A stretch of DNA of 64,000 bases from the NCBI GenBank assembly GCA_964648485.1, contig CAZYOF010000011.1, positions 58,554-122,553 on the forward strand, read 5' to 3'. Positions within the stretch are counted from its first letter, which is position 1. Every line of letters starts with the position of its first letter. The notes beneath the pieces were generated by a model. The model made no database searches. It saw only the letters and a list, made by a program, of their open reading frames with translations, and was not told the origin of the DNA. This stretch comes from DAIOEK01 sp964648485. GTDB lineage: Bacteria; Chloroflexota; Anaerolineae; Anaerolineales; Anaerolineaceae. The position numbers and the translations under genes were made by a program. This document shows, piece by piece, positions 15,363-23,866 of the stretch.

Positions 15363-16889
15363 ATGCTTGCCCGGGTGTATTCTTGTGCTGTCATTGGATT
15401 GGAAGGTGTCATCGTCGAGGTGGAAGTGGATACCAGCGGTGGCAAGCCGGGTGTGGTGATCGTAGGTTTACCGGATGCAGCAGTGCAGGAGAGCCGCGAA
15501 AGGGTACACTCCGCCATCCGCAATGCAAAGCTCTCTTTCCCCCGCAGAAAAATAACTGTCAATCTCGCACCGGCGGCGGTTCGTAAAGAAGGACCCGCTT
15601 ACGATCTGCCCATCGCACTGGGTATTCTGGTGGCTGCTGAACAAATCGATCAGGCGCAGCTGGATGATACCCTCGTTCTGGGAGAACTCTCCCTCGATGG
15701 GAGTGTCAGGCATGTTCGTGGAATTCTCCCCATGACATCCGTTGCTCGCCGTGAAGGCTTCCACCGCGTAATCGTCCCCGCCGAAGATGCTCCCGAAGCT
15801 GCCCTCATCCCCGATATGGAAGTGCTACCCGTCCATAATCTCTCTGAACTTTTCCTCCACCTCAACGGCACGCATCCTATTCCTCCACAAGAGGCAATCA
15901 ACCCGGAAGACCTCGAAGTAATCGTCCAGACAGATTTCCGCGAAATCAAGGGTCAGGAGCATGTCAAACGTGCCCTAGAAGTTGCTGCGGCAGGCGGGCA
16001 TAATATCCTGATGGTTGGACCGCCGGGTGTGGGGAAGACACTCCTCGCGCGAGCCGTGCCAGCCATTTTGCCACGCATGACGATCGAAGAGGCACTGGAT
16101 GTCACCCAGATTTACTCCATTGCCGATCAACTCCCTCCCGGAATACCTCTCATCCGTAACCGTCCGTTTCGCGCGCCGCACCATACCATCTCTCATGCCG
16201 GTCTGGTCGGGGGTGGGAATATTCCCCACCCCGGCGAGATTTCCCTCGCTCACCGGGGTGTCCTCTTCCTCGATGAACTGCCGGAGTTTGGTCCACGGGT
16301 TTTAGAAGTGCTGCGCCAGCCTATTGAAGACAAACTAGTAACCATCAGCCGCGCGCAGGGTACCCTGACCTTTCCGGCAAATTTTCAGCTCATTACTGCC
16401 ATGAACCCTTGCCCATGTGGCTATTATGGGGATCCTGTCAAACCCTGCACCTGTTCCTCATCCACCATCACAAAATATCAAAAACGCATATCAGGTCCCA
16501 TCCTAGACCGCATCGATATTCACATTCAGGTGCCGCGGGTGGAATTTGAAAAGATGAATGACAACCGCGAAGGTGAATCATCTGCCACCATCCAGGCGCG
16601 GGTCGAAGCTGCCCGTCAGATTCAGCGAACCCGTTTTGAAGGAACCAGTATTGCCTGCAATAGCGAAATGCACCCTGCCGAAATCAGGAAATTCTGCACA
16701 CTCGATGAAACAGGCACAAACCTGATGAAGGCTGCTTCCGTGCAGATGCAGCTTTCAGCCCGCGCCCATCACCGCATTCTCAAACTGGCACGAACCATTG
16801 CCGATCTGGCTGCTTCAGAATCGATTACGCCAGTGCATCTGGCAGAGGCATTACAATACCGTCCCCGCTTGGATTCGCTCACTAACTAA
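15363..16889 (+). CDS. comM: YifB/ComM family Mg-chelatase-like AAA+ ATPase
   Basis: A 508-residue protein with the ChlI-like N-terminal domain (start MLARVYSCAVIGLEG, then GKPGVVIVGLPDAAVQESRE), a central AAA+ module with Walker A GPPGVGKTLLA and Walker B region GVLFLDELPEF, a Cys cluster (NPCPCGYYGDPVKPCTC) and a C-terminal Mg-chelatase domain. Homologues (ComM) are helicases that promote branch migration during natural transformation. With comF also in the window, competence is possible but no full uptake system is present. Followed after 12 nt by the PfkB kinase. Confidence 0.93.
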   Translation: MLARVYSCAVIGLEGVIVEVEVDTSGGKPGVVIVGLPDAAVQESRERVHSAIRNAKLSFPRRKITVNLAPAAVRKEGPAYDLPIALGILVAAEQIDQAQLDDTLVLGELSLDGSVRHVRGILPMTSVARREGFHRVIVPAEDAPEAALIPDMEVLPVHNLSELFLHLNGTHPIPPQEAINPEDLEVIVQTDFREIKGQEHVKRALEVAAAGGHNILMVGPPGVGKTLLARAVPAILPRMTIEEALDVTQIYSIADQLPPGIPLIRNRPFRAPHHTISHAGLVGGGNIPHPGEISLAHRGVLFLDELPEFGPRVLEVLRQPIEDKLVTISRAQGTLTFPANFQLITAMNPCPCGYYGDPVKPCTCSSSTITKYQKRISGPILDRIDIHIQVPRVEFEKMNDNREGESSATIQARVEAARQIQRTRFEGTSIACNSEMHPAEIRKFCTLDETGTNLMKAASVQMQLSARAHHRILKLARTIADLAASESITPVHLAEALQYRPRLDSLTN

Positions 16890-16901
16890 CTCGAGGAACA
16901 T

Positions 16902-17834
16902 ATGTCATCCTGGTCTGAAATCATCTGTCTGGGTCGCTGCACCGTGGATATCCTCAACCTTGTAGACCACTTTCCTTGCGGCGATGATTTAATCCGTGTG
17001 ATCGATTCCAGCATTCAGGGGGGTGGACCGATCGCTACAGCCGCAGCGGCAGCTGCCCGCTTGGGCTCGTCTGTTAGCGTGGTGGATTGCATCGGAGATG
17101 ACTGGCGGGGAAAAATCATTCTGGAACAATTCGTTCAACAGGGCGTTTCCACAGATTTACTACAAGTCATTCCCGGAAAAATATCCACCCAATCGGTTTT
17201 ACTGGTAGAAGCTGGCTCGGGCAAACGGGCAATCATCAACGCCCGTGGAGATACCCCCGAGCCTGAGTTGACAGAGGTAAATTTAAGCGCCCTCGATCAC
17301 TGCAAGATACTGCATATTACCGGCACGTATCCTCGTGTGGTCATGGATGCAATCGCCCGGGTGAAGAGTCATGGTGGCATCATCAGTTTTGATGGCGGTG
17401 CCGGTTTATTTAAACAAGAGGATATAGAAATCCTGCAGCAGGTGGATTGGCTGATCTGCGCGCTAGAGTATGCAAACAAACTGACCGGTAGGCAATCCAC
17501 GCAGGAAATGCTGGCAGGGATGCTTGAAATCGGCGTAAAAATCGCTGGCATAACCTTTGGAGAAGCAGGCAGCTGGTTCATAGAAGCAGATGGTCAAATC
17601 TTCCACCAACCGGCTTTCCCGATCGAGAGGGTCATTGATACCACCGGGTGCGGAGATAGCTTCCATGGTGCGTTTCTCTATGCCATGTGTCATGATAACA
17701 ACCTAAAACAGGCGGCACGACTCTCGGCAGCTGTTGCTGCAATGAATGCCCAAAAATTGGGTGGTCGGGCTGGCTTGCCGGATATCCAAACAGCGAAAAA
17801 ATTAATCGATTCTTTACCAGTCCGGCACGAATAA
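16902..17834 (+). CDS. PfkB family carbohydrate kinase
   Basis: A 310-residue ribokinase-like sugar kinase. The N-terminal signature region (GGGPIATAAAAAARLG) and the C-terminal motif DTTGCGDSFHGAFLYA are present; the usual DTxGAGD has Cys in place of the first Ala, while the catalytic Asp is kept. The substrate cannot be told: ribokinase, fructokinase and KDG-kinase subfamilies are all possible. It directly follows yifB (12 nt) with GAGGA before the ATG. No sugar transporter is adjacent to help. Confidence 0.88.
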   Translation: MSSWSEIICLGRCTVDILNLVDHFPCGDDLIRVIDSSIQGGGPIATAAAAAARLGSSVSVVDCIGDDWRGKIILEQFVQQGVSTDLLQVIPGKISTQSVLLVEAGSGKRAIINARGDTPEPELTEVNLSALDHCKILHITGTYPRVVMDAIARVKSHGGIISFDGGAGLFKQEDIEILQQVDWLICALEYANKLTGRQSTQEMLAGMLEIGVKIAGITFGEAGSWFIEADGQIFHQPAFPIERVIDTTGCGDSFHGAFLYAMCHDNNLKQAARLSAAVAAMNAQKLGGRAGLPDIQTAKKLIDSLPVRHE

Positions 17835-17879
17835 TGTATATAATCAAATTGTTGATAAGTCTCTATTTTGGAGAAGTAT

Positions 17880-18395
17880 ATGGCTGAATTTACTCGTTAT
17901 GAAATTTATATGCTGCTTAACGGGGTTAAACCCTTGTGGTTGAGCAAAGTGGACCTCAGTGAAATTGATCTGCGTGGCGCAAATTTCCAGGGGGCTACTC
18001 TTACCACTGCAGATTTACACAAATGCAACCTGCAGGGTGCCAATCTGGTCGGAGCGAACCTGGGAGGTGCCAACCTGCAGGATGTCATCTTGGTCGGTGC
18101 AGATTTACGCCGTGCATATTTACGCGGTGCAGACTTGCGCCGGGCAGACCTGCGCGAAGTGAATCTCGCAGAAGCCGATCTCACCGATGCCAACCTGTCT
18201 GAAACCAATCTGCTGGATGCAAATATGGGCGCCGTTGATCTCACCAACGCCAATCTTACCAATGCCAATCTTACCGGTACGAACGCACCTGACCACCTCA
18301 TCCTCAGGGCAAAATCCCTGTTTGGTACGGTCATGCCTGATGGAATGGTGAATGAACAGATTTCAGGAGGAAAAGATGCCGGACCTCAGCCGTGA
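17880..18395 (+). CDS. Pentapeptide-repeat protein (first of pair)
   Basis: A 171-residue protein. After an N-terminal helical part (MAEFTRYEIYMLLNGVKPLW), residues about 25-135 are continuous A(D/N)Lxx pentapeptide repeats, roughly 22 of them, expected to form a right-handed quadrilateral beta helix of about five coils. The ATG at 17880 behind GGAG is preferred to an upstream TTG in frame. Functions in this family vary (DNA mimicry, scaffolds) and cannot be told here. Its 3' end overlaps the next pentapeptide gene by 20 nt, which implies coupled expression. Confidence 0.88.
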   Translation: MAEFTRYEIYMLLNGVKPLWLSKVDLSEIDLRGANFQGATLTTADLHKCNLQGANLVGANLGGANLQDVILVGADLRRAYLRGADLRRADLREVNLAEADLTDANLSETNLLDANMGAVDLTNANLTNANLTGTNAPDHLILRAKSLFGTVMPDGMVNEQISGGKDAGPQP

Positions 18396-18735
18396 AGAGA
18401 TCATCAAAATTTTAGCCCTCAGTGATCATCCCCGCCTGGCCGGGGTGAATCTCAGTGGTTTGGAGCTTGCCAACCTGAATTTCTCCAATGCCGATCTTAC
18501 CCGTGCCAATTTAAGTGGTGCGAATCTAAGCGGTGCCTATCTGCGCAGTTCCCGCATGGAAGAAGCGAACTTACAGGGGTGCAATTTTTCTGGCGCAAAT
18601 CTCAAAGAAGCCAACCTGAAGGGTGCCAACTTGAAAAATGCAGATCTGACAGGGGCGATATTAACCGATACGATTCTGTACGGTGCCAACCTGGATGGGG
18701 CGAAGATCGACCGCACTGCCGACTATCAGCGTTAA
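18376..18735 (+). CDS. Pentapeptide-repeat protein (second of pair)
   Basis: A 119-residue protein with a short helical start (MPDLSREEIIKILALSDHP) and about 15 pentapeptide repeats (from LSGLELANLNFSNADLTRAN). The ATG at 18376 is chosen because AGGAGG lies 5 nt upstream; it is inside the 3' end of the previous gene in another frame. The two proteins share layout and probably arose by duplication. They may stack or dimerise; no function can be assigned. Confidence 0.88.
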   Translation: MPDLSREEIIKILALSDHPRLAGVNLSGLELANLNFSNADLTRANLSGANLSGAYLRSSRMEEANLQGCNFSGANLKEANLKGANLKNADLTGAILTDTILYGANLDGAKIDRTADYQR

Positions 18736-18772
18736 TTGCTATAAAACTTCAGGTCACCAATAAATAGATTGC

Positions 18773-19585
18773 ATGTCAGAAGATTCCAATCCACCATCAC
18801 GCATACCCTTACGCTGGACTTCTTCATCCTGGATTCTCATTAGCGGTTTTATCTTCATTATTGTGCTCATCATCATCGTCTGGTATCCCCTGGTTGAAGA
18901 ATATTTTGCGTACTATGATCCAGCCTACCCTTGGTACTTGCAGATGGATTGGTTGCTGATCGGTATATTCCTTTTCATGTCTGCAATGATCATGATCAAC
19001 GCAGACCTGAGGCGCGACAGCCTTCTCATATTGATCGGATTGGCAGGCGGATTGTGTATCGAAGCCTGGGGGACGAATTCCGAATTATGGGCATATTACA
19101 CAAATGAACGTCCGCCCCTTTGGATTATCCCCGCCTGGGCTATTGCTGCTGTCTCCATTGAGCGGATGGCTCGCCTGTCCAGTCCCTGGTTTAACCGTAT
19201 CTCTGACAAATGGGTCACCCGTATATTCTTTGCAGCCATGATTTTCTTTCTGGCACTTTTTCTCATCTTTATTCTGCCCCGTGAATTTAACTTGCTCAAT
19301 CTCTTAGCCTACCTGGCTGTAATTACCCTGGTTTTAATCCCGCAAGACCGCCGCCTCAGTCTGGTTACTTTCCTCATGGGGGCATCGTTGGGATTCTTCC
19401 TCGAGTATTGGGGCACCTCATGCGAATGTTGGCAATATTACAACCGGGCAGTACCTCCTCTGTTTTCAGTTTTAGCGCATGGAATTGCTTCAATGGCATT
19501 CTGGCAGGTTCGCCGTTTTGCAGTCTGGTTGCTTTCAAAAATCCATGGATCGAGTCAAATCATGGAGCAACTTTCTCCTAATTAA
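18773..19585 (+). CDS. Integral membrane protein with internal repeat, unknown function
   Basis: A 270-residue polytopic protein with about seven hydrophobic segments (roughly 20-40, 58-76, 84-98, 115-130, 150-170, 172-190, 198-212 and 228-255). Two segments repeat: residues about 87-127 and 200-241 share the pattern E-x-W-G-T-x4-W-x-Y-Y-x4-P-P-L, with E97/E211, W99/W213 and Y108-Y109/Y222-Y223 matching. I do not recognise the family. The repeat suggests duplication of a unit with a polar, possibly catalytic or ligand-binding face. Weak ribosome site; it follows the pentapeptide genes by 37 nt. Confidence 0.85.
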   Translation: MSEDSNPPSRIPLRWTSSSWILISGFIFIIVLIIIVWYPLVEEYFAYYDPAYPWYLQMDWLLIGIFLFMSAMIMINADLRRDSLLILIGLAGGLCIEAWGTNSELWAYYTNERPPLWIIPAWAIAAVSIERMARLSSPWFNRISDKWVTRIFFAAMIFFLALFLIFILPREFNLLNLLAYLAVITLVLIPQDRRLSLVTFLMGASLGFFLEYWGTSCECWQYYNRAVPPLFSVLAHGIASMAFWQVRRFAVWLLSKIHGSSQIMEQLSPN

Positions 19586-19587
19586 TA

Positions 19588-19633
19588 AATAGGGAGCAGG
19601 ATAAGATCCGCTCCCTATTAGATATAATTTTTT
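19588..19633. terminator. Terminator between convergent genes
   Basis: AATAGGGAGC (19588-19597) pairs with GCTCCCTATT (19610-19619) around a 12-nt loop; on the plus strand a 7-T run follows at 19627-19633, slightly displaced from the stem. It probably serves the membrane-protein gene and the flavodoxin gene. Confidence 0.75.
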
Positions 19634-19639
19634 TGTCTC

Positions 19640-20224
19640 TTACATTTGTCCTGAAATCTCTTTTGCCCAGGTCCGTATATAATCCCAATCCCGATAATCT
19701 CCGGGTACACCTTGCACAACGATCATCACAAATGCTGCCTGCCACCACTTCAAGCGGAACATTTCCAGCTTCCCGTTGAAAAAGGCGATACTTAAAGGTT
19801 TTACCTCTGGTGCTGCTTGCAGCATCGGTTTGAGGTAGTATCCGGTTGTGGTAAAGCGCTCTTTCAGGTTCAGGCTGCCCGCTTTCACTGGCTCTGCTGC
19901 CAGTGACGGATCCAGATACAGTTTTACATCAGGTAAAACTTCTCCGGTAACGCTTGTCAGGCGCATCGCGCACGCAAAGAAAGCCACCTTTTTTGTGGAT
20001 AAGGTAGCACGGTTCTTTCGGATAAACGATCGGGTTGCCGCGTGCCAGCCAAAGATCATTGGCGCGCCGATGATGACAGCATCAAACTCTTCCAGGTCGG
20101 TGATTTCGTTCTGTGGTTTGACGGTAACAGTATTACCCGCCTGCAAAAGTTCCTTACCGATCTCTTCTGCCACTTCTGTGGTGGAACCAGAGTTGGTTGA
20201 ATAGGTTATTAATATCTTGCTCAT
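19640..20224 (-). CDS. Flavodoxin-domain protein
   Basis: A 194-residue protein with the FMN phosphate loop TYSTNSGSTTEVAEEIG at residues 7-23 and a second flavin-binding segment AVIIGAPMIFGWHAATRS. It resembles the menaquinone-dependent protoporphyrinogen oxidase (HemG)-like flavodoxin group rather than small electron-carrier flavodoxins. Redox partner unknown. A second, divergent member of the same group is encoded at 54302-54832. It lies downstream of the CoA-binding gene on the same strand, but a hairpin separates them. Confidence 0.85.
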   Translation of the reverse strand: MSKILITYSTNSGSTTEVAEEIGKELLQAGNTVTVKPQNEITDLEEFDAVIIGAPMIFGWHAATRSFIRKNRATLSTKKVAFFACAMRLTSVTGEVLPDVKLYLDPSLAAEPVKAGSLNLKERFTTTGYYLKPMLQAAPEVKPLSIAFFNGKLEMFRLKWWQAAFVMIVVQGVPGDYRDWDYIRTWAKEISGQM

Positions 20225-20255
20225 AATTCACACATTCTTTCATTGAAAACCAATA

Positions 20256-20287
20256 GAACGCAGTAATGAAATCAAAGAACTGCGTTC
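20256..20287 (-). terminator. Hairpin between CoA-binding gene and flavodoxin gene
   Basis: GAACGCAG (20256-20263) and CTGCGTTC (20280-20287) form an 8-bp stem 25 nt past the CoA-binding gene's stop. The minus-strand sequence after it (TATTGGTTTTC) is only weakly T-rich, so this may be a weak terminator. Confidence 0.4.
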
Positions 20288-20311
20288 ATTACAACCAGAA
20301 GGTTGGCTTGC

Positions 20312-20752
20312 TTAATATTGACCGAAGAGTTTGGCGAAGAATTTATGAAAAGCGTGTACAGATTTTACTTCACCGGCATACATCAAAATGCACTTTCCTT
20401 CAATCGGGCTCAGTCCAAGCTCTTTGGATACCTTCGATGTCTCTACAGATTGCGCACCCTGCTGCAGCCAGATATTTGTTATTCCGGCGGCGGCTGCATC
20501 GCGTAAGACCTGCGCTGCTTTAACCGGAGGTACGCAGATAACCACCCCATCCACCTTGCCAGCCAGTTCACTTAATGAAGCGTAGCATTTGTCGCCTTTG
20601 ATTTGATCCAACTGCGGATTGACTCCAAAAACCTCAAATCCGCGTTCCTTCAATTCGGTATAAATCGCTGTGCCGAATTTCTGCTCCGAACGGGAGACAC
20701 CCACTACTGCCAGTCTCTTTGCTGCTACAAAAACCTGAATTTTTTGGTTCAT
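20312..20752 (-). CDS. CoA-binding protein (YccU-like)
   Basis: A 146-residue Rossmann-fold protein of the CoA_binding family: KRLAVVGVSRSEQKFGTAIY near the start, FGVNPQ, DGVVICVPP, and NIWLQQGAQS, where related proteins carry the CoA-contact region. These small proteins are homologous to the N-terminal part of SucD but lack a ligase domain; the physiological role is unclear. It lies upstream of the flavodoxin gene on the same strand and divergent from arsR1. Confidence 0.85.
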   Translation of the reverse strand: MNQKIQVFVAAKRLAVVGVSRSEQKFGTAIYTELKERGFEVFGVNPQLDQIKGDKCYASLSELAGKVDGVVICVPPVKAAQVLRDAAAAGITNIWLQQGAQSVETSKVSKELGLSPIEGKCILMYAGEVKSVHAFHKFFAKLFGQY

Positions 20753-20853
20753 CTTCTTTCCTCTTTATAAAATGATTGCATTGAAAAACACAATCAATTA
20801 TACGGAAAAAATTTCGGAAAGTTTCAAAATTTCTCGCAACCCAAAATTAAATA

Positions 20854-20881
20854 TTGACAAATAAATATTCGTTAATAAAAT
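20854..20881 (+). promoter_or_regulatory. arsR1 promoter with degenerate ArsR operator
   Basis: TTGACA (20854-20859), 16-nt spacer, TAAAAT (20876-20881), ATG only 6 nt later. A degenerate dyad (ATATTCG at 20865-20871 and AAAATAT at 20877-20883) overlaps the -10, resembling the ATATTCA/TGAATAT half-sites of the other two ars operators. Autorepression is the likely use. Confidence 0.65.
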
Positions 20882-20887
20882 ATATTC

Positions 20888-21280
20888 ATGCAGACGAATA
20901 TATCACCTCTAGATGTGTTCAGGTTATTGGGGCAGCCCATCCGGGTGCAGATTATCCTTATTATTGCAACCGGAGAAGCCTGTGTCTGTCATATGGAAGC
21001 GGTTCTGGGCGTTCGCCAGGCTACCATTTCCCAGCATCTGATGGTGCTGCGCGATTCCGATCTGGTAACCGCTAAAAGGATAGGTAGAAATATTTTCTAC
21101 AGCCTGTCAAATCCCGCGCTGTACGAGGCAGCCATTCGGCTTAGTGCTGCCGCCGGATCAGCAGACGAAGAACTGAAGAAGTATGCCGCTTCACCTGTCA
21201 AAGACTGTCCCTGTCCTATCTGCAATCCGGAAATCGATCCAGAGCTATCTTGTAAGAATGTTCACAAAACCAGTATTTAG
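20888..21280 (+). CDS. arsR: ArsR-family metalloregulatory repressor (arsR1)
   Basis: A 130-residue winged-helix repressor. The DNA-binding region contains ACVCHMEAVLGVRQATISQH, in which the Cys-Val-Cys pair lies at the start of the recognition helix region, as in the arsenite site of classical ArsR; a C-terminal Cys cluster (DCPCPIC) could add ligands. It would release DNA on binding As(III) or Sb(III). It precedes acr3 by 30 nt, and the promoter geometry (ATG about 7 nt after the -10) suggests a leaderless mRNA. No ribosome site is visible. Confidence 0.93.
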   Translation: MQTNISPLDVFRLLGQPIRVQIILIIATGEACVCHMEAVLGVRQATISQHLMVLRDSDLVTAKRIGRNIFYSLSNPALYEAAIRLSAAAGSADEELKKYAASPVKDCPCPICNPEIDPELSCKNVHKTSI

Positions 21281-21310
21281 ACATAATTGTTATGAATACG
21301 GAGAAATCAT

Positions 21311-22396
21311 ATGGAAAAATCTGTAACCCAAAAGCTATCCTTCCTCGACCGTTTCCTTACCCTTTGGATCTTCCTTGCCATGGCAATTGGTGTTCTGTTG
21401 GGATATTTTTTCTCATATCAGGTTGCCCGTTTTAATTTTCTGGTCTCCATTGGCACCACCAATATCCCCATAGCCATCGGCTTGATCCTGATGATGTACC
21501 CCCCGTTGGCAAAAGTTCATTATGACGAATTGGGCAAAGTCTTCCGCAATTGGAAAGTGCTTGGGTTATCCCTCCTCCAGAACTGGATCATCGGTCCAAC
21601 CCTCATGTTTTTCCTGGCAATCATATTCTTGCGCGATTTTCCTGAATACATGACCGGTTTAATTCTCATTGGTTTGGCGCGTTGCATTGCCATGGTTATC
21701 GTCTGGAATGAACTCGCCAAAGGAGATAACGAATACGCTGCCGGCTTGGTAGCTTTCAACAGCATCTTCCAGGTTTTGTTCTTCAGTGTGTACGCCTATG
21801 TCTTTATTACCGTTTTGCCCACCTGGTTCGGTTTGCAGGGTTTGATTGTGCAGATCAGCATCGGGCAGATAGCCAAATCGGTCTTTATATATCTGGGGAT
21901 TCCATTTCTTGCCGGTTTCATCACAAATATGGTCTTGACCCGAATAAAAGGGAAGGATTGGTATTACAAGACTTTTATACCAAGGATAGCGCCAATTACG
22001 CTGATTGCCCTCCTTTTCACTATCATTGTTATGTTCTCATTGAAGGGAAATCTGATCGTTCAGATACCGATGGATGTAGTCCGTATCGCTATCCCTCTGT
22101 TGTTCTACTTCGTAATCATGTTCCTGGTCAGTTTTGTGCTGGGAAAATTTGTCGGTGCTGATTACAAACAAACAACTACCCTCTCCTTTACGGCCGCCAG
22201 CAATAATTTTGAGTTGGCGATTGCGGTGGCTGTTGCTGTCTTTGGACTCAGTTCTGGTGAAGCCTTTGCAGCCGTCATCGGTCCGTTGGTTGAAGTTCCA
22301 GTGATGATCGGTTTGGTCAATGTTGCCTTCTGGCTGCAAAAAAAGATGTTTAAAGATAAGCTCACCCCTGGTATACCAAAACCAGATATTTGCTGA
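21311..22396 (+). CDS. acr3: Arsenite efflux permease Acr3
   Basis: A 361-residue membrane protein of the bile acid/arsenite exchanger superfamily with about ten hydrophobic segments. The Acr3 signature with its essential cysteine is present (LILIGLARCIAMVIVWNELA), as is the second conserved region TTTLSFTAASNNFELAIAVA. It exports As(OH)3 or antimonite using the proton gradient. It lies 30 nt after arsR1 with GGAGAA before the ATG. No arsenate reductase (arsC) is adjacent. Full length and confidently assigned. Confidence 0.96.
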   Translation: MEKSVTQKLSFLDRFLTLWIFLAMAIGVLLGYFFSYQVARFNFLVSIGTTNIPIAIGLILMMYPPLAKVHYDELGKVFRNWKVLGLSLLQNWIIGPTLMFFLAIIFLRDFPEYMTGLILIGLARCIAMVIVWNELAKGDNEYAAGLVAFNSIFQVLFFSVYAYVFITVLPTWFGLQGLIVQISIGQIAKSVFIYLGIPFLAGFITNMVLTRIKGKDWYYKTFIPRIAPITLIALLFTIIVMFSLKGNLIVQIPMDVVRIAIPLLFYFVIMFLVSFVLGKFVGADYKQTTTLSFTAASNNFELAIAVAVAVFGLSSGEAFAAVIGPLVEVPVMIGLVNVAFWLQKKMFKDKLTPGIPKPDIC

Positions 22397-22398
22397 TC

Positions 22399-22432
22399 AA
22401 AAGCCTCCACTCAAATTAGAGCGGAGGCTTTC
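22399..22432. terminator. Bidirectional terminator between acr3 and arsP
   Basis: AAAGCCTCC (22400-22408) pairs with GGAGGCTTT (22423-22431), extended inward by CTC/GAG across a single mismatch. Short T-runs occur on both sides (TTT on plus, TTTT on minus). Between convergent genes. Confidence 0.75.
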
Positions 22433-22453
22433 GTAATGTATTAAAGCTTTTCT

Positions 22454-23785
22454 TTATAATGCAGCTATCACTAAACCAAAGATATACCCGGCTAGTGTGC
22501 TGAACAGAGCAACAAGTCCCACATAAATGGCTGTCTTCTTTTTCCCCATTACCCCATTTAATACCAGAATGGATTGGAGCGAGAGTTCCGGATCAGAAAG
22601 TAGATATGCCAGTAATGGGCCTCGTGCCATACCCAGATCAAGGAACATTTTTGCCACTGGAACCTCAACCAGGGTGGGAAAGTACATAAACACACCAAAT
22701 ATAACACCCACAAGGTTCGCCCAGATGGTATTCTGCCCGGCAATGGAGCGTACCCACACTTCGGGGATAATAACTTTTACAATACCTGCAGCAAAAACAC
22801 CAATAATCAGCAGGGGGAAGATCTGTTTGACAAACTTCCACGTTTCCCATATCCAACCACTTAATTCATCTTTCGTGAATGACTTTGCGCATACCCAGCC
22901 GATGATGAGGAGAAGCAAAATTTCAATGATGAAGCGTCCATTGATCCCCAGTACTGTCGATCCGACCACCTCTTTTGGTGCAGCAATTAAGATTGTTAAA
23001 GCAATAAATCCAATGGCTGTATAGGTCCAGCGGTTGAAGCTGTCAAATATATTATTGAAACCTTTCCATGCACTGAACCCGATAACAAATAACATGAATA
23101 TCAACACTCCCCCCTGAAATGTTAATCCAGTTGTAGCAAGCGTCTTCATTAATCCACTATCAGGGTTAATCGGAAGTGTAATATTCAAAAATACTTTTGT
23201 TAACATATCTATCTGCAAGGTGCCTGTAATTAATACGGCAATAAGCAAACCAAAAAGCACCCATACATCTGGCTTTACTTTGGCAGTCTGGTCGAAAACA
23301 CCATTCGCTTCCATATCTGCAGCGCGGATGCTCTCTTCTTTGCGGAAAATCCATGCCATCAGCAGCCCAATAACAATACCGAAAATAATGGATAAAACCA
23401 ATCGCGAGGCGGCAATATCAAAACCAATCGCTGCCCCAGTGTAGGTAATTGCCAGGATATTGATGGCTGGCCCAACAAAAAGAAAGGTAATCGCCGGTCC
23501 CAGTCCTGCGCCGCGCTTCCAGATACCTGCGAATAGTGGCAAGATAGTGCAAGAACAAACAGCCAAAATGAAGCCGCCGAAGGCGGAAGCCGGATAGCTG
23601 ATCCACTTGGAGGCTTTTGGTCCAAGAAACCTGGTAATTGCTTCTTTGGGGATCATTGAACTCATGAAGCCAGCGATTACAAATGCCGGCACCAGACAGA
23701 GCAGCACATGCGCAGCGAGATAATCCAGTAAACCTGTCCACCCCGACCAGAGCAAGGTACGAATGTACTCAAATACAGAACCCAT
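22454..23785 (-). CDS. ArsP/DUF318-type permease
   Basis: A 443-residue membrane protein of the permease family that includes ArsP and SO_0444-type metal exporters. The diagnostic segment is AVCSCTILPLFAGIWKRGAG, followed by GPAITFLFVGPAINILAI; a second copy of the fold follows after residue 290. The Cys-Ser-Cys motif is where the substrate metalloid or metal is thought to pass. ArsP exports methylated trivalent arsenicals or organoarsenicals, but substrate cannot be fixed by eye. It has its own operator 20 nt upstream, with GGAGA before the ATG. Confidence 0.88.
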   Translation of the reverse strand: MGSVFEYIRTLLWSGWTGLLDYLAAHVLLCLVPAFVIAGFMSSMIPKEAITRFLGPKASKWISYPASAFGGFILAVCSCTILPLFAGIWKRGAGLGPAITFLFVGPAINILAITYTGAAIGFDIAASRLVLSIIFGIVIGLLMAWIFRKEESIRAADMEANGVFDQTAKVKPDVWVLFGLLIAVLITGTLQIDMLTKVFLNITLPINPDSGLMKTLATTGLTFQGGVLIFMLFVIGFSAWKGFNNIFDSFNRWTYTAIGFIALTILIAAPKEVVGSTVLGINGRFIIEILLLLIIGWVCAKSFTKDELSGWIWETWKFVKQIFPLLIIGVFAAGIVKVIIPEVWVRSIAGQNTIWANLVGVIFGVFMYFPTLVEVPVAKMFLDLGMARGPLLAYLLSDPELSLQSILVLNGVMGKKKTAIYVGLVALFSTLAGYIFGLVIAAL

Positions 23786-23805
23786 AAATATCTCCGATGT
23801 TATAA

Positions 23806-23825
23806 ATATTCATTAATTTGAATAT
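23806..23825 (-). promoter_or_regulatory. ArsR-type operator upstream of the permease
   Basis: ATATTCA (23806-23812), six nt, TGAATAT (23819-23825): the same half-sites and spacing as the centre of the arsR2 operator at 24524-24537. It lies between a terminator and the permease start, so the permease is probably an independently repressed unit. Confidence 0.75.
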
Positions 23826-23833
23826 ATTTGCGC

Positions 23834-23859
23834 TAAAGAAAAAGGCAGCCTTGCTGCCT
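23834..23859 (-). terminator. Intrinsic terminator after thioredoxin-like gene
   Basis: On the minus strand AGGCAGC-AAG-GCTGCCT (23859-23843) followed by TTTTCTTTA. It ends the arsR2 operon 8 nt past the stop of the thioredoxin-like gene. Confidence 0.88.
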
Positions 23860-23866
23860 GATCATC

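Noticed and set aside
16099..16305. Other-frame readings in yifB
   Set aside because: Short shadows inside a gene with complete AAA+ motifs.
22527..23024. 165-codon plus-strand reading inside the ArsP-type permease
   Set aside because: Antisense to a well-supported membrane protein gene; no ribosome site or family.
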